From positions 4,901,001-4,965,000 of the forward strand of contig NZ_CP117709.1 in assembly GCF_028622875.1 (NCBI RefSeq): a DNA stretch of 64,000 nt, written 5' to 3'. A program made the position numbers and the translations under genes. The first letter of the stretch is position 1. Each line of letters opens with the position of its first letter. The DNA is from Streptomyces sp. MMBL 11-1 (GTDB lineage Bacteria > Actinomycetota > Actinomycetes > Streptomycetales > Streptomycetaceae). Below are positions 36,715-45,332 of this stretch, in pieces. Under the pieces are notes generated by a model. It was given only the letters and a program-made list of their open reading frames with translations. It was not told where the DNA came from and searched no databases.

Positions 36715-37983
36715 GTGGCGTTGGACGAATCCAGGACGAGCGGCACGCACAGCGGCGGCTGTACGTGTGGCGACTGCCCGCACGGAGCCCGTCGCGGACA
36801 CCGGCGCGCGGTCGCCGCGTTCCTGGCCAAACGGGACGAACTGGCCGCGGGCAAGGGGCTCCCCGCCGGGGTCGCCCAGTCGCCGTCCGCGTCCCGGCAG
36901 TGGGTCTCCGACGAGCTGACCGGGTCCGCCCGCACCGTCGCCGAACGGGCCCGGGAAGCCGGTGACGCCTGGCTCCACCACGTCTGGCGGGGCACGCTGT
37001 TCGTCGTCTGGGGCGCGGCCGGGGCTCTCCTCGTCGGCGCGAGCCTCACCGCGATCGGGGCCGGCTGGTCCACCGCCCGTACCGCCGGGCTGATCGCCGC
37101 CCTCCTCACGGCCGGGCTGCTCACCGCCGCCGCCCGCTTCCACCGCGCCCGGGGCGGCCTTCTCGCTCCGCTGATCGGGGAGGACAACCGGCTCTCCACC
37201 TCCCGTACGGTCGCCGGGGCCTGGGTGCTGCTGGTGGTCTTCGCCGTCCTCGTGCTCGCGCTGCAACTGGCCGGGGCCTCCGACCCAAAGGAGAGGGACG
37301 CGCTGATCGAAGGGCTCGACCTCGTGCGCTCCGCCGGGGTCGTGGCCGTGCTGGCTCTGGTGTGCGCGGTCGCCGTCGTCGTGCGGCGCGTGGTGACCGT
37401 ACGGGTGCTGGGCCAGCGGCTCCAGAAGCTGCGCGCAGACCGGCCGCGCGCCGCCGACCTGCTCACCGACGACTCGGGGCGCGGCTCCTTCACCGATGTG
37501 CAGTACGTGCTGGTCAGCACCGTCGCCGTGCTGTTCGCCGCGGTCCGCCTGGCCCGCCGCCCCGAGCAGTTGCCCGACCTGCCGTGGGGGCTCGCGCTGC
37601 TGGTGGCGGTCTCGGCGGCGACCTACTTCGCCGGGAAGTACGCGGAGGGCGGCCGGCCCGTCGTGCTGTCCGTCGTGCGGGCCCGGGAGGCCGGGGACCT
37701 GGACGCCCCGATCCGGACCGGCGACGACATCGAGATCCGGGGCGCGGGCTTCGTACCGCCCGGCGCGGGCGGCCCCGACCGGCTGGCCCGGCTCGTCGTG
37801 CGGATCGGCACCGTCCATGTCCACGTCCCCCTGATCCCGGTCGCCGGAGGCTTCGCCAACCCGACCGACACCGTCCTGACCGTGCCCGTCCCGGTCGAGG
37901 TCGAGCCGGGGACCGTGGACGTCCAGGTCGTCACCGCCGCCGGGGTGGAGACCAACCGCTGTCCGATCGACGTCACGGACTGA
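36715..37983 (+). CDS. Multi-pass membrane protein of unknown function
   Basis: 422 residues. The N-terminus carries CTCGDCPHGARRGHRRA, a small Cys/His-rich motif that could bind metal. Hydrophobic segments at about 98-120, 124-140, 162-184, 205-224, 265-280 and 288-304 form the membrane part. The last 115 residues have no membrane helix and fold as a beta-sandwich candidate (IRTGDDIEIRGAGFVPPGAGG; TVDVQVVTAAGVETNRCPIDV), in the style of IPT/TIG domains. No known function is recognised. GTG 36715 is used; upstream GGGAAAGGGCG is a distant ribosome site. It stands alone between the methyltransferase and the DoxX gene. Confidence 0.72.
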   Translation: MALDESRTSGTHSGGCTCGDCPHGARRGHRRAVAAFLAKRDELAAGKGLPAGVAQSPSASRQWVSDELTGSARTVAERAREAGDAWLHHVWRGTLFVVWGAAGALLVGASLTAIGAGWSTARTAGLIAALLTAGLLTAAARFHRARGGLLAPLIGEDNRLSTSRTVAGAWVLLVVFAVLVLALQLAGASDPKERDALIEGLDLVRSAGVVAVLALVCAVAVVVRRVVTVRVLGQRLQKLRADRPRAADLLTDDSGRGSFTDVQYVLVSTVAVLFAAVRLARRPEQLPDLPWGLALLVAVSAATYFAGKYAEGGRPVVLSVVRAREAGDLDAPIRTGDDIEIRGAGFVPPGAGGPDRLARLVVRIGTVHVHVPLIPVAGGFANPTDTVLTVPVPVEVEPGTVDVQVVTAAGVETNRCPIDVTD

Positions 37984-38100
37984 CCGTCACCCGCACCCCC
38001 ACGCGCATTTCGGCCACCGATCACGTCCCACCCCTGGTGGGCGGCGCGCCCAGGGCGTACGTATGGTCGAGGTGACGGGACTTCGGGAAGCAGGGCAGCG

Positions 38101-38613
38101 GTGATGAACGGTTACGGCGGCGGATCGTACGGTCTGGGCGAGCGCAGGACGCTGAGGGAGCAGGCGGGCACCTACGCCCTGCTGCCCCTGCGGATCTTCC
38201 TCGGCGTCACCTTCGTCTACGCGGGCCTCGACAAGCTCACGGACAGCGCGTTCCTGTCCGCGACCGGCACCGGCTCCATCGGCGAGATGATGCGCTCGGT
38301 GCGCGACTCCTCCGCGGTCCCCGCCCTCGTCGACCTGGCGCTCAAGAGCCCCGAGGGCTTCGGCCACGCCATCGCGATCGGGGAACTCCTCGTCGGGCTC
38401 GGCACCCTCGTCGGGCTCTGGGCCCGGCTCGCGGCGCTCGGCGGCGCGCTGATCTCGCTGAGCCTCTGGCTGACCGTGAGCTGGCAGGCCACCCCGTACT
38501 ACTACGGCAACGACCTGCCCTACCTGATGGCGTGGCTGCCGCTGGTGCTCGCGGGCGCCACCGTGTTCTCCGCCGACGCCTTCCTCGCCTCGCGCCGCCG
38601 CCGCAGCATGTAG
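38101..38613 (+). CDS. DoxX family membrane protein
   Basis: 170 residues with four hydrophobic segments. LPLRIFLGVTFVYAGLDKLTD is the DoxX/TQO small-subunit N-terminal signature, and GFGHAIAIGELLVGLGTLVGLWARLAALGGALISLSLWL the central pair. DoxX-like proteins are thought to take part in quinone- or thiol-linked electron transfer in membranes; the actinobacterial versions are mostly uncharacterised. The start is GTG 38101 or the adjacent ATG 38104 after AGGGCAGCG. Its 3' end overlaps, by 94 bases on the opposite strand, the small membrane protein gene that ends at 38520. Confidence 0.85.
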   Translation: MMNGYGGGSYGLGERRTLREQAGTYALLPLRIFLGVTFVYAGLDKLTDSAFLSATGTGSIGEMMRSVRDSSAVPALVDLALKSPEGFGHAIAIGELLVGLGTLVGLWARLAALGGALISLSLWLTVSWQATPYYYGNDLPYLMAWLPLVLAGATVFSADAFLASRRRRSM

Positions 38614-38783
38614 GCGGCCCACGTCACCGTCGCGGCCAGCCACAGTCCGCCCAGGAACAGCGGCAGGAAGAACGTCCACGGGACCTCCCAGGCCCCGGCG
38701 GCGTCGGCCGCGTACCCTCCGGCCAGGCCCAGCATCGCCAGGCCCGCCACCGCGCGGCCGGGCCGGAATTCATGACGCAGCAC
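38520..38783 (-). CDS. Small two-helix membrane protein, coupled to the PspC gene
   Basis: 87 residues. Two hydrophobic stretches (about 10-28 and 36-60) are followed by a basic/polar tail RRRREARKASAENT. No family recognised. A GTG at 38783 with GGTGGAGG 6 bases upstream makes it a convincing gene, and the start lies 14 bases inside the end of the PspC-domain gene, so translation is probably coupled. It is the last gene of that operon and overlaps the convergent DoxX gene by 94 bases. It may be a small partner of the PspC membrane protein. Confidence 0.72.
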   Translation of the reverse strand: MLRHEFRPGRAVAGLAMLGLAGGYAADAAGAWEVPWTFFLPLFLGGLWLAATVTWAAYMLRRRREARKASAENTVAPASTSGSHAIR

Positions 38784-40119
38784 GGGTGACCTCCACCTGT
38801 CCGATGCCGACTTCCAGCACCAGTTCGATCGTTCCGGCGGGCTTCGTGCCCGCCGGCGGCGGCAGCGTCCGCTGCTTCGCCTCGTCGCTGTTGATCCGCA
38901 CCTGGACCCGCTGCCCCTCCTCCAGCCGGATCTCCCCGAGACCCGCCTCGGCGCGCACCCTCACCGTCACGTTCTCCGGGACGACGACGGCCGCCCGCCC
39001 CGCCGCCACATCGAGCCCCGTGCGCACGGTCCCGCCCTCGGGAACCTTCAGCCCGGAGAGGTCCAGCCGGGCGTCGCCCGTGCTCAGTTCGTACCGCGGC
39101 TGCACGGCCGCCACCGAGACGGGCCGCCACTCCTTGCGGGCCCACGACGTGTCGATGTCCTTCGGCAGCACCGCCGCACCCGCCAGCAGACCCGCCGTGA
39201 CCATCGCCATCAGCACCGTGCCGAACCCGGTCCGCCCCAGCACCGAGGCGATCAGCAGACCGAACCCGAACACCGCGAGGGCGGCGACCAGACCGATCTG
39301 GAGGGCGATGCCCAGCGGCTGCTGCTCCCAGCTCAGCCCGGTGCCCAGGCCGCCCGCCACCAGCGCCGTCAGGAAGACCGGACCGCCGATGGAGCGCGGC
39401 CCGCGCTCCACGGGCGACGGCCTCGGCGTCAGGAACGGGGCGTCCGGACCGGGCCGCCCGGCCTTCGCCCCGGCGCGGGCCGCGTCGGCGTCCGTGTCCG
39501 GCGGACCCCACAGATAGCCGGGACCGACCGGCCCCGTGGTCCCGTCCTTGACGATCGGGTCCCGCCACCACGACGGCCCGCCCGGCGTCGGCGGGGCCTT
39601 CACCTCCGGCGGCGCGCCGAGCCCGCCGCTGTGCGCGGGGCCGGGCGGGGCCACCGGTGCGCCGGGCGGAGCCGCCGGGTCCTCCGGGGCCCCCGCCGTC
39701 CACCGGGACTGCGTCCACACGGAGAAGCCGACGACGGCCAGCGTCAGCAGCGCGGCGAACGCCAGCATGTCCCGGTTGTGCAGCATCGACAGGAACATCC
39801 CGCAGCCGATCAGCGCCAGCAGCAGCGCCACCAGGGACGCCCCGTCGACCCGGCCCGACAGCAGTTTGCGCGCCTCGTTCTCGTCGTCGCCGTCCGCGGG
39901 GAGCAGCAGCCAGGCGAAGCCGTAGAAGATCAGACCGATGCCGCCGGTCGCCGACAGCACACCGAGCACGATCCGGAAGATCACCGGATCCACATCGCAG
40001 TACCGGCCGAGTCCGCCGCACACCCCGGCGACGACCTTCTGTCGCGGGGTGCGCCGCAGCGTCGGCTTCGGCGCTTCGGGGGGTGCGACGCCGGGAGCGG
40101 CGTCCGAGGGAGCGGTCAT
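38770..40119 (-). CDS. PspC / LiaF-like envelope-stress membrane protein
   Basis: 449 residues. An N-terminal PspC domain (about 20-75: LRRTPRQKVVAGVCGGLGRYCDVDP then a membrane helix), further membrane segments, a Pro-rich linker, two more helices and a soluble C-terminal beta-domain (YELSTGDARLDLSGLKVPEGG) like that of LiaF-type proteins. Such proteins sense envelope stress. Divergent lies a histidine kinase that also has a PspC domain, and then its response regulator. The set matches EsrI-EsrS-EsrR of Corynebacterium, where EsrI is the inhibitor. GGAGG is only one base from the ATG, an odd spacing that may lower translation; no better start was seen. Confidence 0.85.
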   Translation of the reverse strand: MTAPSDAAPGVAPPEAPKPTLRRTPRQKVVAGVCGGLGRYCDVDPVIFRIVLGVLSATGGIGLIFYGFAWLLLPADGDDENEARKLLSGRVDGASLVALLLALIGCGMFLSMLHNRDMLAFAALLTLAVVGFSVWTQSRWTAGAPEDPAAPPGAPVAPPGPAHSGGLGAPPEVKAPPTPGGPSWWRDPIVKDGTTGPVGPGYLWGPPDTDADAARAGAKAGRPGPDAPFLTPRPSPVERGPRSIGGPVFLTALVAGGLGTGLSWEQQPLGIALQIGLVAALAVFGFGLLIASVLGRTGFGTVLMAMVTAGLLAGAAVLPKDIDTSWARKEWRPVSVAAVQPRYELSTGDARLDLSGLKVPEGGTVRTGLDVAAGRAAVVVPENVTVRVRAEAGLGEIRLEEGQRVQVRINSDEAKQRTLPPPAGTKPAGTIELVLEVGIGQVEVTRAAS

Positions 40120-40335
40120 GCCTCCATGGTGACGGGCCGGACCGCCCGCCGGGACCCGCGCCGACCCTGGCCGGTCCCTGATATTGCCCCCGTACGCCCC
40201 GGAAGGGCCGGGCGGACGCGCCGGGCGGAGCGGGAGGGGAGGCTGCCACCAGGCCGTACGCGGGGGAGAGCATCAGGGTCACTTCGGGGGCCGACCCTGA
40301 TGCCGCCCCGCGTCCGCACGTGTGACGATCGGGGT

Positions 40336-41622
40336 ATGCCAGCCGCCACCGCCCGAGCCGCCAGCTCCCTCGCCGCCGACCAGGAGGAGCCCGCGCCGCG
40401 CAAGCTCTACCGCAGCGCCGACGGCCGGCTGCTCGGCGGCGTCGCGCGCGGACTCGCCGGACACCTCGGGCTGCCCGTCGCCTGGGTGCGGTTCCTCTTC
40501 CTCGGGCTGTTCTTCACCGACGGCCTCGGCGCGGTCCTCTACGCGGTGTTCTGGATCGTCGTCCCGCTCGGCGTCGGCGGCGTCGACGCCCCGCGCTCGG
40601 TGTTCGAGATCTCGGCGGACGGCCGCCGCAAGCTCCGTAAACCGGACAGGGGCCAGGTCTTCGCGCTGGTCGCCCTGACCGTCGGAGCCATCGCGTTCGT
40701 CGTCAACGTCGACATGGGCAGCGAGGCCGGGCGCTACATCTGGCCCACCCTCCTGATCGGCGCGGGCTCCGTCCTGGTCTGGCGGCAGGCGGACAACGCC
40801 CGCCGCGCCCGCTGGATGGAGACCGGCCGCAACCGCAAGCTGCTCCACCTGGCCCGCGGCCTCGCCGGAGTGGCCCTCGTCGGCCTCGGCCTCGCCGTGT
40901 TCCTGGTGGTGCGCGGCTCGGCCGCCCAGCTCGGCAACGTCCTCACCGCCGCCATCGCCGTCCTCACCGGCATCGCCCTGCTCGCCGGCCCCTACCTGGT
41001 GCGGATGACCCAGGACCTCTCCGAGGAGCGCCTGATGCGCATCCGCGCCCAGGAGCGGGCCGAGGTCGCCGCCCACGTCCACGACTCCGTGCTGCACACC
41101 CTCACCCTGATCCAGCGCAACGCCGACGACGGCGGCGAGGTCAGACGCCTCGCCCGCGCCCAGGAACGCGAGCTGCGCAACTGGCTCTACAATCCCGAGG
41201 GCACCGGCAAGGACGAGGACGAGGAGCCGGAGACCCTGGCGGAGGCGGTCAAACGGTCCGCCGCCGAGGTCGAGGACAAGCACGGCGTCCCCCTGGAGGT
41301 CGTCGTCGTCGGCGACTGCCCCCTCGACGACAAGCTGACAGCACAGATGCAGGCCGCGCGCGAGGCGATGGTCAACGCCGCCAAGTACGGTGGCGAGGGC
41401 GGCGCCGTCCAGGTCTTCGCGGAGGTCGAGGGCCGCACCGTCTTCGTCTCCGTACGGGACCGGGGCCCGGGGTTCGACCTCGACGAGGTTCCCGGGGACC
41501 GGATGGGCGTACGAGAATCAATCATCGGCCGGATGCAGCGCAACGGCGGCAGCGCCCGGCTGCGTTCGGTGCCCGGCGGGGGCACCGAGGTCGAGCTGGA
41601 GATGGAGAGGGCGAGCGAATGA
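40336..41622 (+). CDS. PspC-domain sensor histidine kinase (EsrS-like)
   Basis: 428 residues. A PspC domain (about 22-85, LYRSADGRLLGGVARGLAGHL) with several membrane helices (to about 225) is fused to a histidine kinase core. The phospho-acceptor is His249 in HVHDSVLHTLTLIQ (HisKA_3-like). The ATPase domain has the N box (REAMVNAAKYG) and G box (DRGPGFDLDEV) and ends GGGTEVELEMERASE. It should sense envelope state directly through the membrane and phosphorylate the regulator encoded next, whose start overlaps its stop by 4 bases (ATGA). ATG 40336 lies at the family start; the upstream open frame is not conserved. Divergent from the PspC/LiaF-like gene. Confidence 0.92.
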   Translation: MPAATARAASSLAADQEEPAPRKLYRSADGRLLGGVARGLAGHLGLPVAWVRFLFLGLFFTDGLGAVLYAVFWIVVPLGVGGVDAPRSVFEISADGRRKLRKPDRGQVFALVALTVGAIAFVVNVDMGSEAGRYIWPTLLIGAGSVLVWRQADNARRARWMETGRNRKLLHLARGLAGVALVGLGLAVFLVVRGSAAQLGNVLTAAIAVLTGIALLAGPYLVRMTQDLSEERLMRIRAQERAEVAAHVHDSVLHTLTLIQRNADDGGEVRRLARAQERELRNWLYNPEGTGKDEDEEPETLAEAVKRSAAEVEDKHGVPLEVVVVGDCPLDDKLTAQMQAAREAMVNAAKYGGEGGAVQVFAEVEGRTVFVSVRDRGPGFDLDEVPGDRMGVRESIIGRMQRNGGSARLRSVPGGGTEVELEMERASE

Positions 41623-42314
41623 CCGAGAACACCGAAGCCACCGGGGGCCCGGAGCGACGGGTACGGGTCGTGCTCGTCGACGACCACCGGATGTTCCGCA
41701 CCGGGGTGCAGGCCGAGATCGGCCGCACCGAGGAGACCGGCGTCGAGGTGGTCGGCGAGGCCGCCGACGTCGACCAGGCGGTCACCGTCATCACGGCGAC
41801 CCGCCCCGAGGTCGTCCTCCTCGACGTCCACCTCCCGGGCGGCGGCGGCGTCGAGGTGCTCCGCCGCTGCGCCCCCATGATGGGCACCGCCGAGAACCCG
41901 GTCCGCTTCCTCGCGCTCTCCGTCTCGGACGCCGCGGAGGACGTCATCGGCGTCATCCGCGGCGGCGCGCGCGGCTACGTCACCAAGACGATCACCGGCA
42001 CCGACCTGGTGAACTCGGTCTTCCGGGTCCAGGAGGGCGACGCGGTCTTCTCGCCGCGGCTGGCCGGCTTCGTCCTGGACGCCTTCGCCTCCACGGACGC
42101 CCCGCCGGTCGACGAGGACCTGGACCGCCTCACCCAGCGCGAGCGCGAGGTGCTGCGGCTGATCGCCCGCGGCTACGCGTACAAGGAGATCGCCAAGCAG
42201 CTGTTCATCTCGGTGAAGACGGTCGAGTCGCACGTCTCGGCGGTCCTCCGGAAGCTCCAGCTCTCCAACCGGCACGAACTGACCCGGTGGGCGACGGCAC
42301 GCCGCCTGGTCTGA
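41619..42314 (+). CDS. LuxR/NarL-type response regulator (EsrR-like)
   Basis: 231 residues. The receiver domain has acidic DD at 21-22, the phosphorylated Asp69 in VVLLDVHLPG and the Lys of YVTKTITG. A LuxR helix-turn-helix (about 165-225, LTQREREVLRLIARGYAYKEIAKQLF) binds DNA. It is translationally coupled to the kinase gene by an ATGA overlap, so the two form one two-component system. A variable stretch after the receiver (SFASTDAPPVDEDLD) links the domains. Its targets may include the divergent PspC/LiaF-like gene, as in corynebacterial EsrISR. Confidence 0.95.
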   Translation: MTENTEATGGPERRVRVVLVDDHRMFRTGVQAEIGRTEETGVEVVGEAADVDQAVTVITATRPEVVLLDVHLPGGGGVEVLRRCAPMMGTAENPVRFLALSVSDAAEDVIGVIRGGARGYVTKTITGTDLVNSVFRVQEGDAVFSPRLAGFVLDAFASTDAPPVDEDLDRLTQREREVLRLIARGYAYKEIAKQLFISVKTVESHVSAVLRKLQLSNRHELTRWATARRLV

Positions 42315-42402
42315 GCAGGGGCAGCCGTCAGTGAGCCGGGGCAGCCCTCAACGGTCTCCCGCCCCGGCCGGCCCGCCCGTCGAGGACGTCCCGTGCGGCG
42401 GA

Positions 42403-43479
42403 CTACGCCACCCGGGTCGCTCCGGCGAAAGGCATGTCGTCGACGGGCGCGATGCGGACCGGTGCTCCGGGGCGCGGGGCGTGGATCATCCGGCCGTCGC
42501 CGATGTAGAGGCCGACGTGGCTGATCCCGGAGTAGAAGAACACCAGGTCGCCCGGGGCCAGTTCGGAGCGGGGGACCCGGGCTCCGGCGTTGATCTGGGT
42601 GTATGTGGTGCGCGGCAGGCTCACACCCGCCGCTTTCCAGGCGGCCTGGGTCAGGCCCGAGCAGTCGAAGGCGTTCGGGCCCGTCGCGCCCCAGACGTAC
42701 GGCTTGCCGATCGCACCGTGCGCGAAGGCGATGGCCCGCGCGGCGCGGGAGTCGGGCGCGGCTACCGGGGCGCGGGCGGCAGAGCGGCCGGCGCGGGCCG
42801 GGCCGCCGCCGTGCCGGGCGTCGGCCCCGCGTTCGTAGGCGGCGCGCTCGTCGGCGGTCAGCGTGTCCAGCAGCCTGCGGGCGTCGGCCAGTTTGGCGCG
42901 GATCGCGGTGCGGTGTTCGCGCAGCTCGGCCCTGTGGGCGGCGAGGCGTTCGGTCTCCTGGTCGGCGCGGGCCTTGACGCGGGTGAGCTGCGAGACCTGC
43001 CGCCGGATGCCGCGCAGGAGGCCGCTCTGCCGGTCGCCCGCCCGGTCGAGGTAGGAGGCGCGTTGCAGATAGGTGTCGGGGTCGGAGGAGAGCGCCAGCT
43101 GCAGGGCCGGGTCGAGGGTGCCGCTGCGGTACTGAGCGGTGGCCAGCGAACCCAGTGCGTGCCGGGCGGTGTTGAGGCGTGCGGTGCGGCGGGCGGCCTC
43201 GTCGGCGAGGGCGTCGACGGCGCGGGTGGCGGTGGCCGCCTTCTCCTTCGCCCCGTTGTACTTCTCGGTGGCGGCCTCGGCGTCGTGGTACAGCCGGTCG
43301 ACCTCCGCCTTGACCCGCGCGGCGGTGGGGGCCGGTTCGGCGGGGGCCGCGCCCGCCCCGGAGACCGAGCCGACGGTGGCCGCCCCGGCGAGCGCCAGGG
43401 CGGCGGCGGTGCGGGCGGCGGGGCCGGTGACCGGGCGCTGCTCGGGTTTTCGGTGAGCTGACCTGCGGTGCGCTGCCAC
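42403..43479 (-). CDS. Secreted NlpC/P60 peptidoglycan endopeptidase 1
   Basis: 358 residues from GTG 43479. Signal peptide: AAHRRSAHRKPEQ, then AARTAAALALAGAATVGSVSGAGAAPA. A long coiled coil (about 55-200) is followed by a catalytic domain with the Cys of NAFDCSGLTQ, the His of GISHVGLYIG and the third polar His (MIHAPRPG). It should cut D-Glu-diaminopimelate bonds in peptidoglycan stems outside the cell. The start is chosen because the paralogue also begins with ASHRK/AAHRRS and because AAAGGA lies upstream at a loose spacing. The upstream frame is longer but without signal features. A 9-bp hairpin lies 26 bases before the start. Confidence 0.9.
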   Translation of the reverse strand: MAAHRRSAHRKPEQRPVTGPAARTAAALALAGAATVGSVSGAGAAPAEPAPTAARVKAEVDRLYHDAEAATEKYNGAKEKAATATRAVDALADEAARRTARLNTARHALGSLATAQYRSGTLDPALQLALSSDPDTYLQRASYLDRAGDRQSGLLRGIRRQVSQLTRVKARADQETERLAAHRAELREHRTAIRAKLADARRLLDTLTADERAAYERGADARHGGGPARAGRSAARAPVAAPDSRAARAIAFAHGAIGKPYVWGATGPNAFDCSGLTQAAWKAAGVSLPRTTYTQINAGARVPRSELAPGDLVFFYSGISHVGLYIGDGRMIHAPRPGAPVRIAPVDDMPFAGATRVA

Positions 43480-43504
43480 GGGGGCGGCATCCTTTCTGTC
43501 GGAT

Positions 43505-43528
43505 GCCCGCCGGGGGATGCCGGCGGGC
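43505..43528 (-). other. Hairpin in the leader of NlpC/P60 gene 1
   Basis: GCCCGCCGG and CCGGCGGGC form a 9-bp perfect stem with a 6-base loop, 26 bases before the GTG. It could regulate the gene or protect its message; it does not belong to the ydaO class. Confidence 0.5.
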
Positions 43529-43745
43529 CCGTGCAGGACGCTATTCCGGGTGCGGGGAAAAGAATCCCCATGACGGCTATTGCCCTGATGTGACGTTTCG
43601 ACGGCCGCATCTGATCGAGAACGGGAGCCTGTTGCCGGGCAATCAGCGCAAGGAATGGGCAATTGGTTCACGAGTGAGGAAAGCGCCCAGGGAAGGCTTG
43701 CCTCACTGCGTGGGGGAGGAGCGGCCCTGGCTAGGCTCCGGAGCC

Positions 43746-44099
43746 ATGGACGTACTCATCAATGTCTTCGTCGCCCTGCACATCATCGGCATCGCCTCCC
43801 TGCTGGGCGGCTTCCTGACGCAGATGAAGGCCATGGGGGCGGGCACCGCCCGCTTCACCCCCGCCATGCTGCACGGCGCGCTGACCATGCTCGTCACCGG
43901 CGTCGCCCTGGTCGGACTCAATGAGGCCGACGACCAGACCGTGAACCACGTCAAGATCGGCATCAAGCTCGCGCTGCTGGTCGTGATCCTCGCCCTCGTC
44001 TACGTCAAGCGGGACGACGAGACGGTGGACAAGGGCGCGTTCGCCGCGGTCGGCGGACTGACGGTCGTCAACATCTTCCTCGCCACGGTCTGGACCTGA
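43746..44099 (+). CDS. Small four-helix membrane protein
   Basis: 117 residues, nearly all hydrophobic, with membrane segments at about 4-22, 42-62, 72-90 and 98-115. No charged catalytic residues are conserved that I can recognise; the family is unknown to me, though such proteins are found widely in Streptomyces beside NlpC/P60 genes. ATG 43746 has GGAG only two bases away, and TAGGCT 8 bases upstream could serve as a -10 for a leaderless message. Convergent with NlpC/P60 gene 2 and divergent from NlpC/P60 gene 1. Confidence 0.78.
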   Translation: MDVLINVFVALHIIGIASLLGGFLTQMKAMGAGTARFTPAMLHGALTMLVTGVALVGLNEADDQTVNHVKIGIKLALLVVILALVYVKRDDETVDKGAFAAVGGLTVVNIFLATVWT

Positions 44100-44105
44100 G
44101 CCTCC

Positions 44106-44138
44106 CCGGGGGGCGGCCGCCGAAGGGCCGCCCCCCGG
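44106..44138. terminator. Bidirectional terminator
   Basis: A perfect 13-bp stem (44106-44118 with 44126-44138) with a 7-base loop between convergent genes, 7 bases after the small membrane protein stop. Confidence 0.85.
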
Positions 44139-44144
44139 CGCGCG

Positions 44145-45332
44145 TCACGCGGGGCGCACGCTGCCGTGGATCGGCATGGAGTAGATCGACTCCTCGCGCA
44201 CGTTCGCACCCGGCTTCGGGGCGTGGATCATCATCCCGTCGCCCTTGTAGATGCCGACGTGGCTGATGTCGTCGTAGAAGAAGACCAGGTCTCCGGGCTG
44301 GAGGTCCGACGTGGCGACCCGCGTCCCGACCTCCACCTGGTCCCAGGTCGTCCGGGGCAGGGTCACGCCCGCCTCCCGCCACGCCGCCTGCGTCAGCCCC
44401 GAGCAGTCGTAACTGGACGGGCCCGTCGCGCCCCACACGTACGGCTTCCCGATCTGGGCGCGGGCGAAGGCCAGCACCTTCTCCGCCTTGGCGGCGTAGC
44501 CGCTGTCCGCGCCGGTGCCCGAGCCCGTGCCCGTACCTGAGCCGGAGCCGGTGCCGGTGCCCGAACCGCCGCCGGACTCCTTCGCGGCCTCCTCGCGGGC
44601 CTTCTCCTCGGCCTCGGCCCGCTCCTTCGCCTCGGCGGCCTGCCGGGCGGCCAGCTTCGCCGCCTTCTCCTTTGCCTCGGCCTCCTGTCTGCGCTCCAGC
44701 TCCGCCAGCCGCGCCTTCTCCTCGGCGGTCAGCCTCGACAGCAGGCTCCGGGCCTCGGTGAGCCTGGACTGCACGTCCTTCTTGCTGGAGGCCAGCGTGG
44801 CCTGCGTCTCGGTGAGGGTCTCCAGGCTCTTCACCGCCTCCGCGCGCTTCTTCGCCGCCGAGGCCTGCTGCGTACGGACCTCGGCGACGGCCTTCTGCTG
44901 CCGCTCCGTCGCCCGGTCCATCAGCCGGCTCTGGTCGAAGTACCCCTGCGGGTTGTCCGCCAGGAAGAAGGTCGCCGCGGGCGCGATGCCCCCGTTGCGG
45001 TACTGGGCCGCCGCGTAGGAGCCCAGCGCCCTGCGCGCCTCGTTGATCTTCTCGGCCTGCTTCGCCACGTCGGAGAGCAGCGTGTCGACCTTCGTCCGCT
45101 GGGAGGCGGAGGCGGCCTTGGCCCGGTTGTACTCCTGCGTCGCGGCGCCCGCCTGCCGGTACAGGGCGTCGACCTTCTTCTGGACTTCCTCGATGGCGGG
45201 TTTCGGCTCCGCGGGCGCGGCCGTGGCGCTCTGCGTGGAGAGCAGCGTCACGGAGGCGAGAGCGGCCGTCGTCAGCCCGACGGCGGGGGTGGTGGTGCGC
45301 ACCTTCGCGCGCGGCTTGCGATGCGATGCCAA
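44145..45332 (-). CDS. Secreted NlpC/P60 peptidoglycan endopeptidase 2
   Basis: 395 residues. Signal peptide ASHRKPRAKVRTTTPAVGL..ASVTLLSTQSATA, long coiled coil (about 50-240, with an Ala/Glu/Lys-rich tail), a Gly/Thr/Ser linker and a catalytic domain with Cys (SSYDCSGLTQ) and His (DISHVGIYKG). It is a paralogue of the gene at 42403. The start is taken as TTG 45332, 9 bases after AAGGAG, since the mature family motif begins M-ASHR; the ATG at 45341 touches the ribosome site directly and is less likely. A ydaO-type c-di-AMP riboswitch lies just upstream, as for other Streptomyces wall hydrolases. Confidence 0.9.
   Translation of the reverse strand: MASHRKPRAKVRTTTPAVGLTTAALASVTLLSTQSATAAPAEPKPAIEEVQKKVDALYRQAGAATQEYNRAKAASASQRTKVDTLLSDVAKQAEKINEARRALGSYAAAQYRNGGIAPAATFFLADNPQGYFDQSRLMDRATERQQKAVAEVRTQQASAAKKRAEAVKSLETLTETQATLASSKKDVQSRLTEARSLLSRLTAEEKARLAELERRQEAEAKEKAAKLAARQAAEAKERAEAEEKAREEAAKESGGGSGTGTGSGSGTGTGSGTGADSGYAAKAEKVLAFARAQIGKPYVWGATGPSSYDCSGLTQAAWREAGVTLPRTTWDQVEVGTRVATSDLQPGDLVFFYDDISHVGIYKGDGMMIHAPKPGANVREESIYSMPIHGSVRPA

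Noticed and set aside
43480..43745. A possible ydaO riboswitch before NlpC/P60 gene 1
   Set aside because: The conserved strings (GGGGTGAAT, ACCCGACAGCTAACC, TAGGCGG) are missing.
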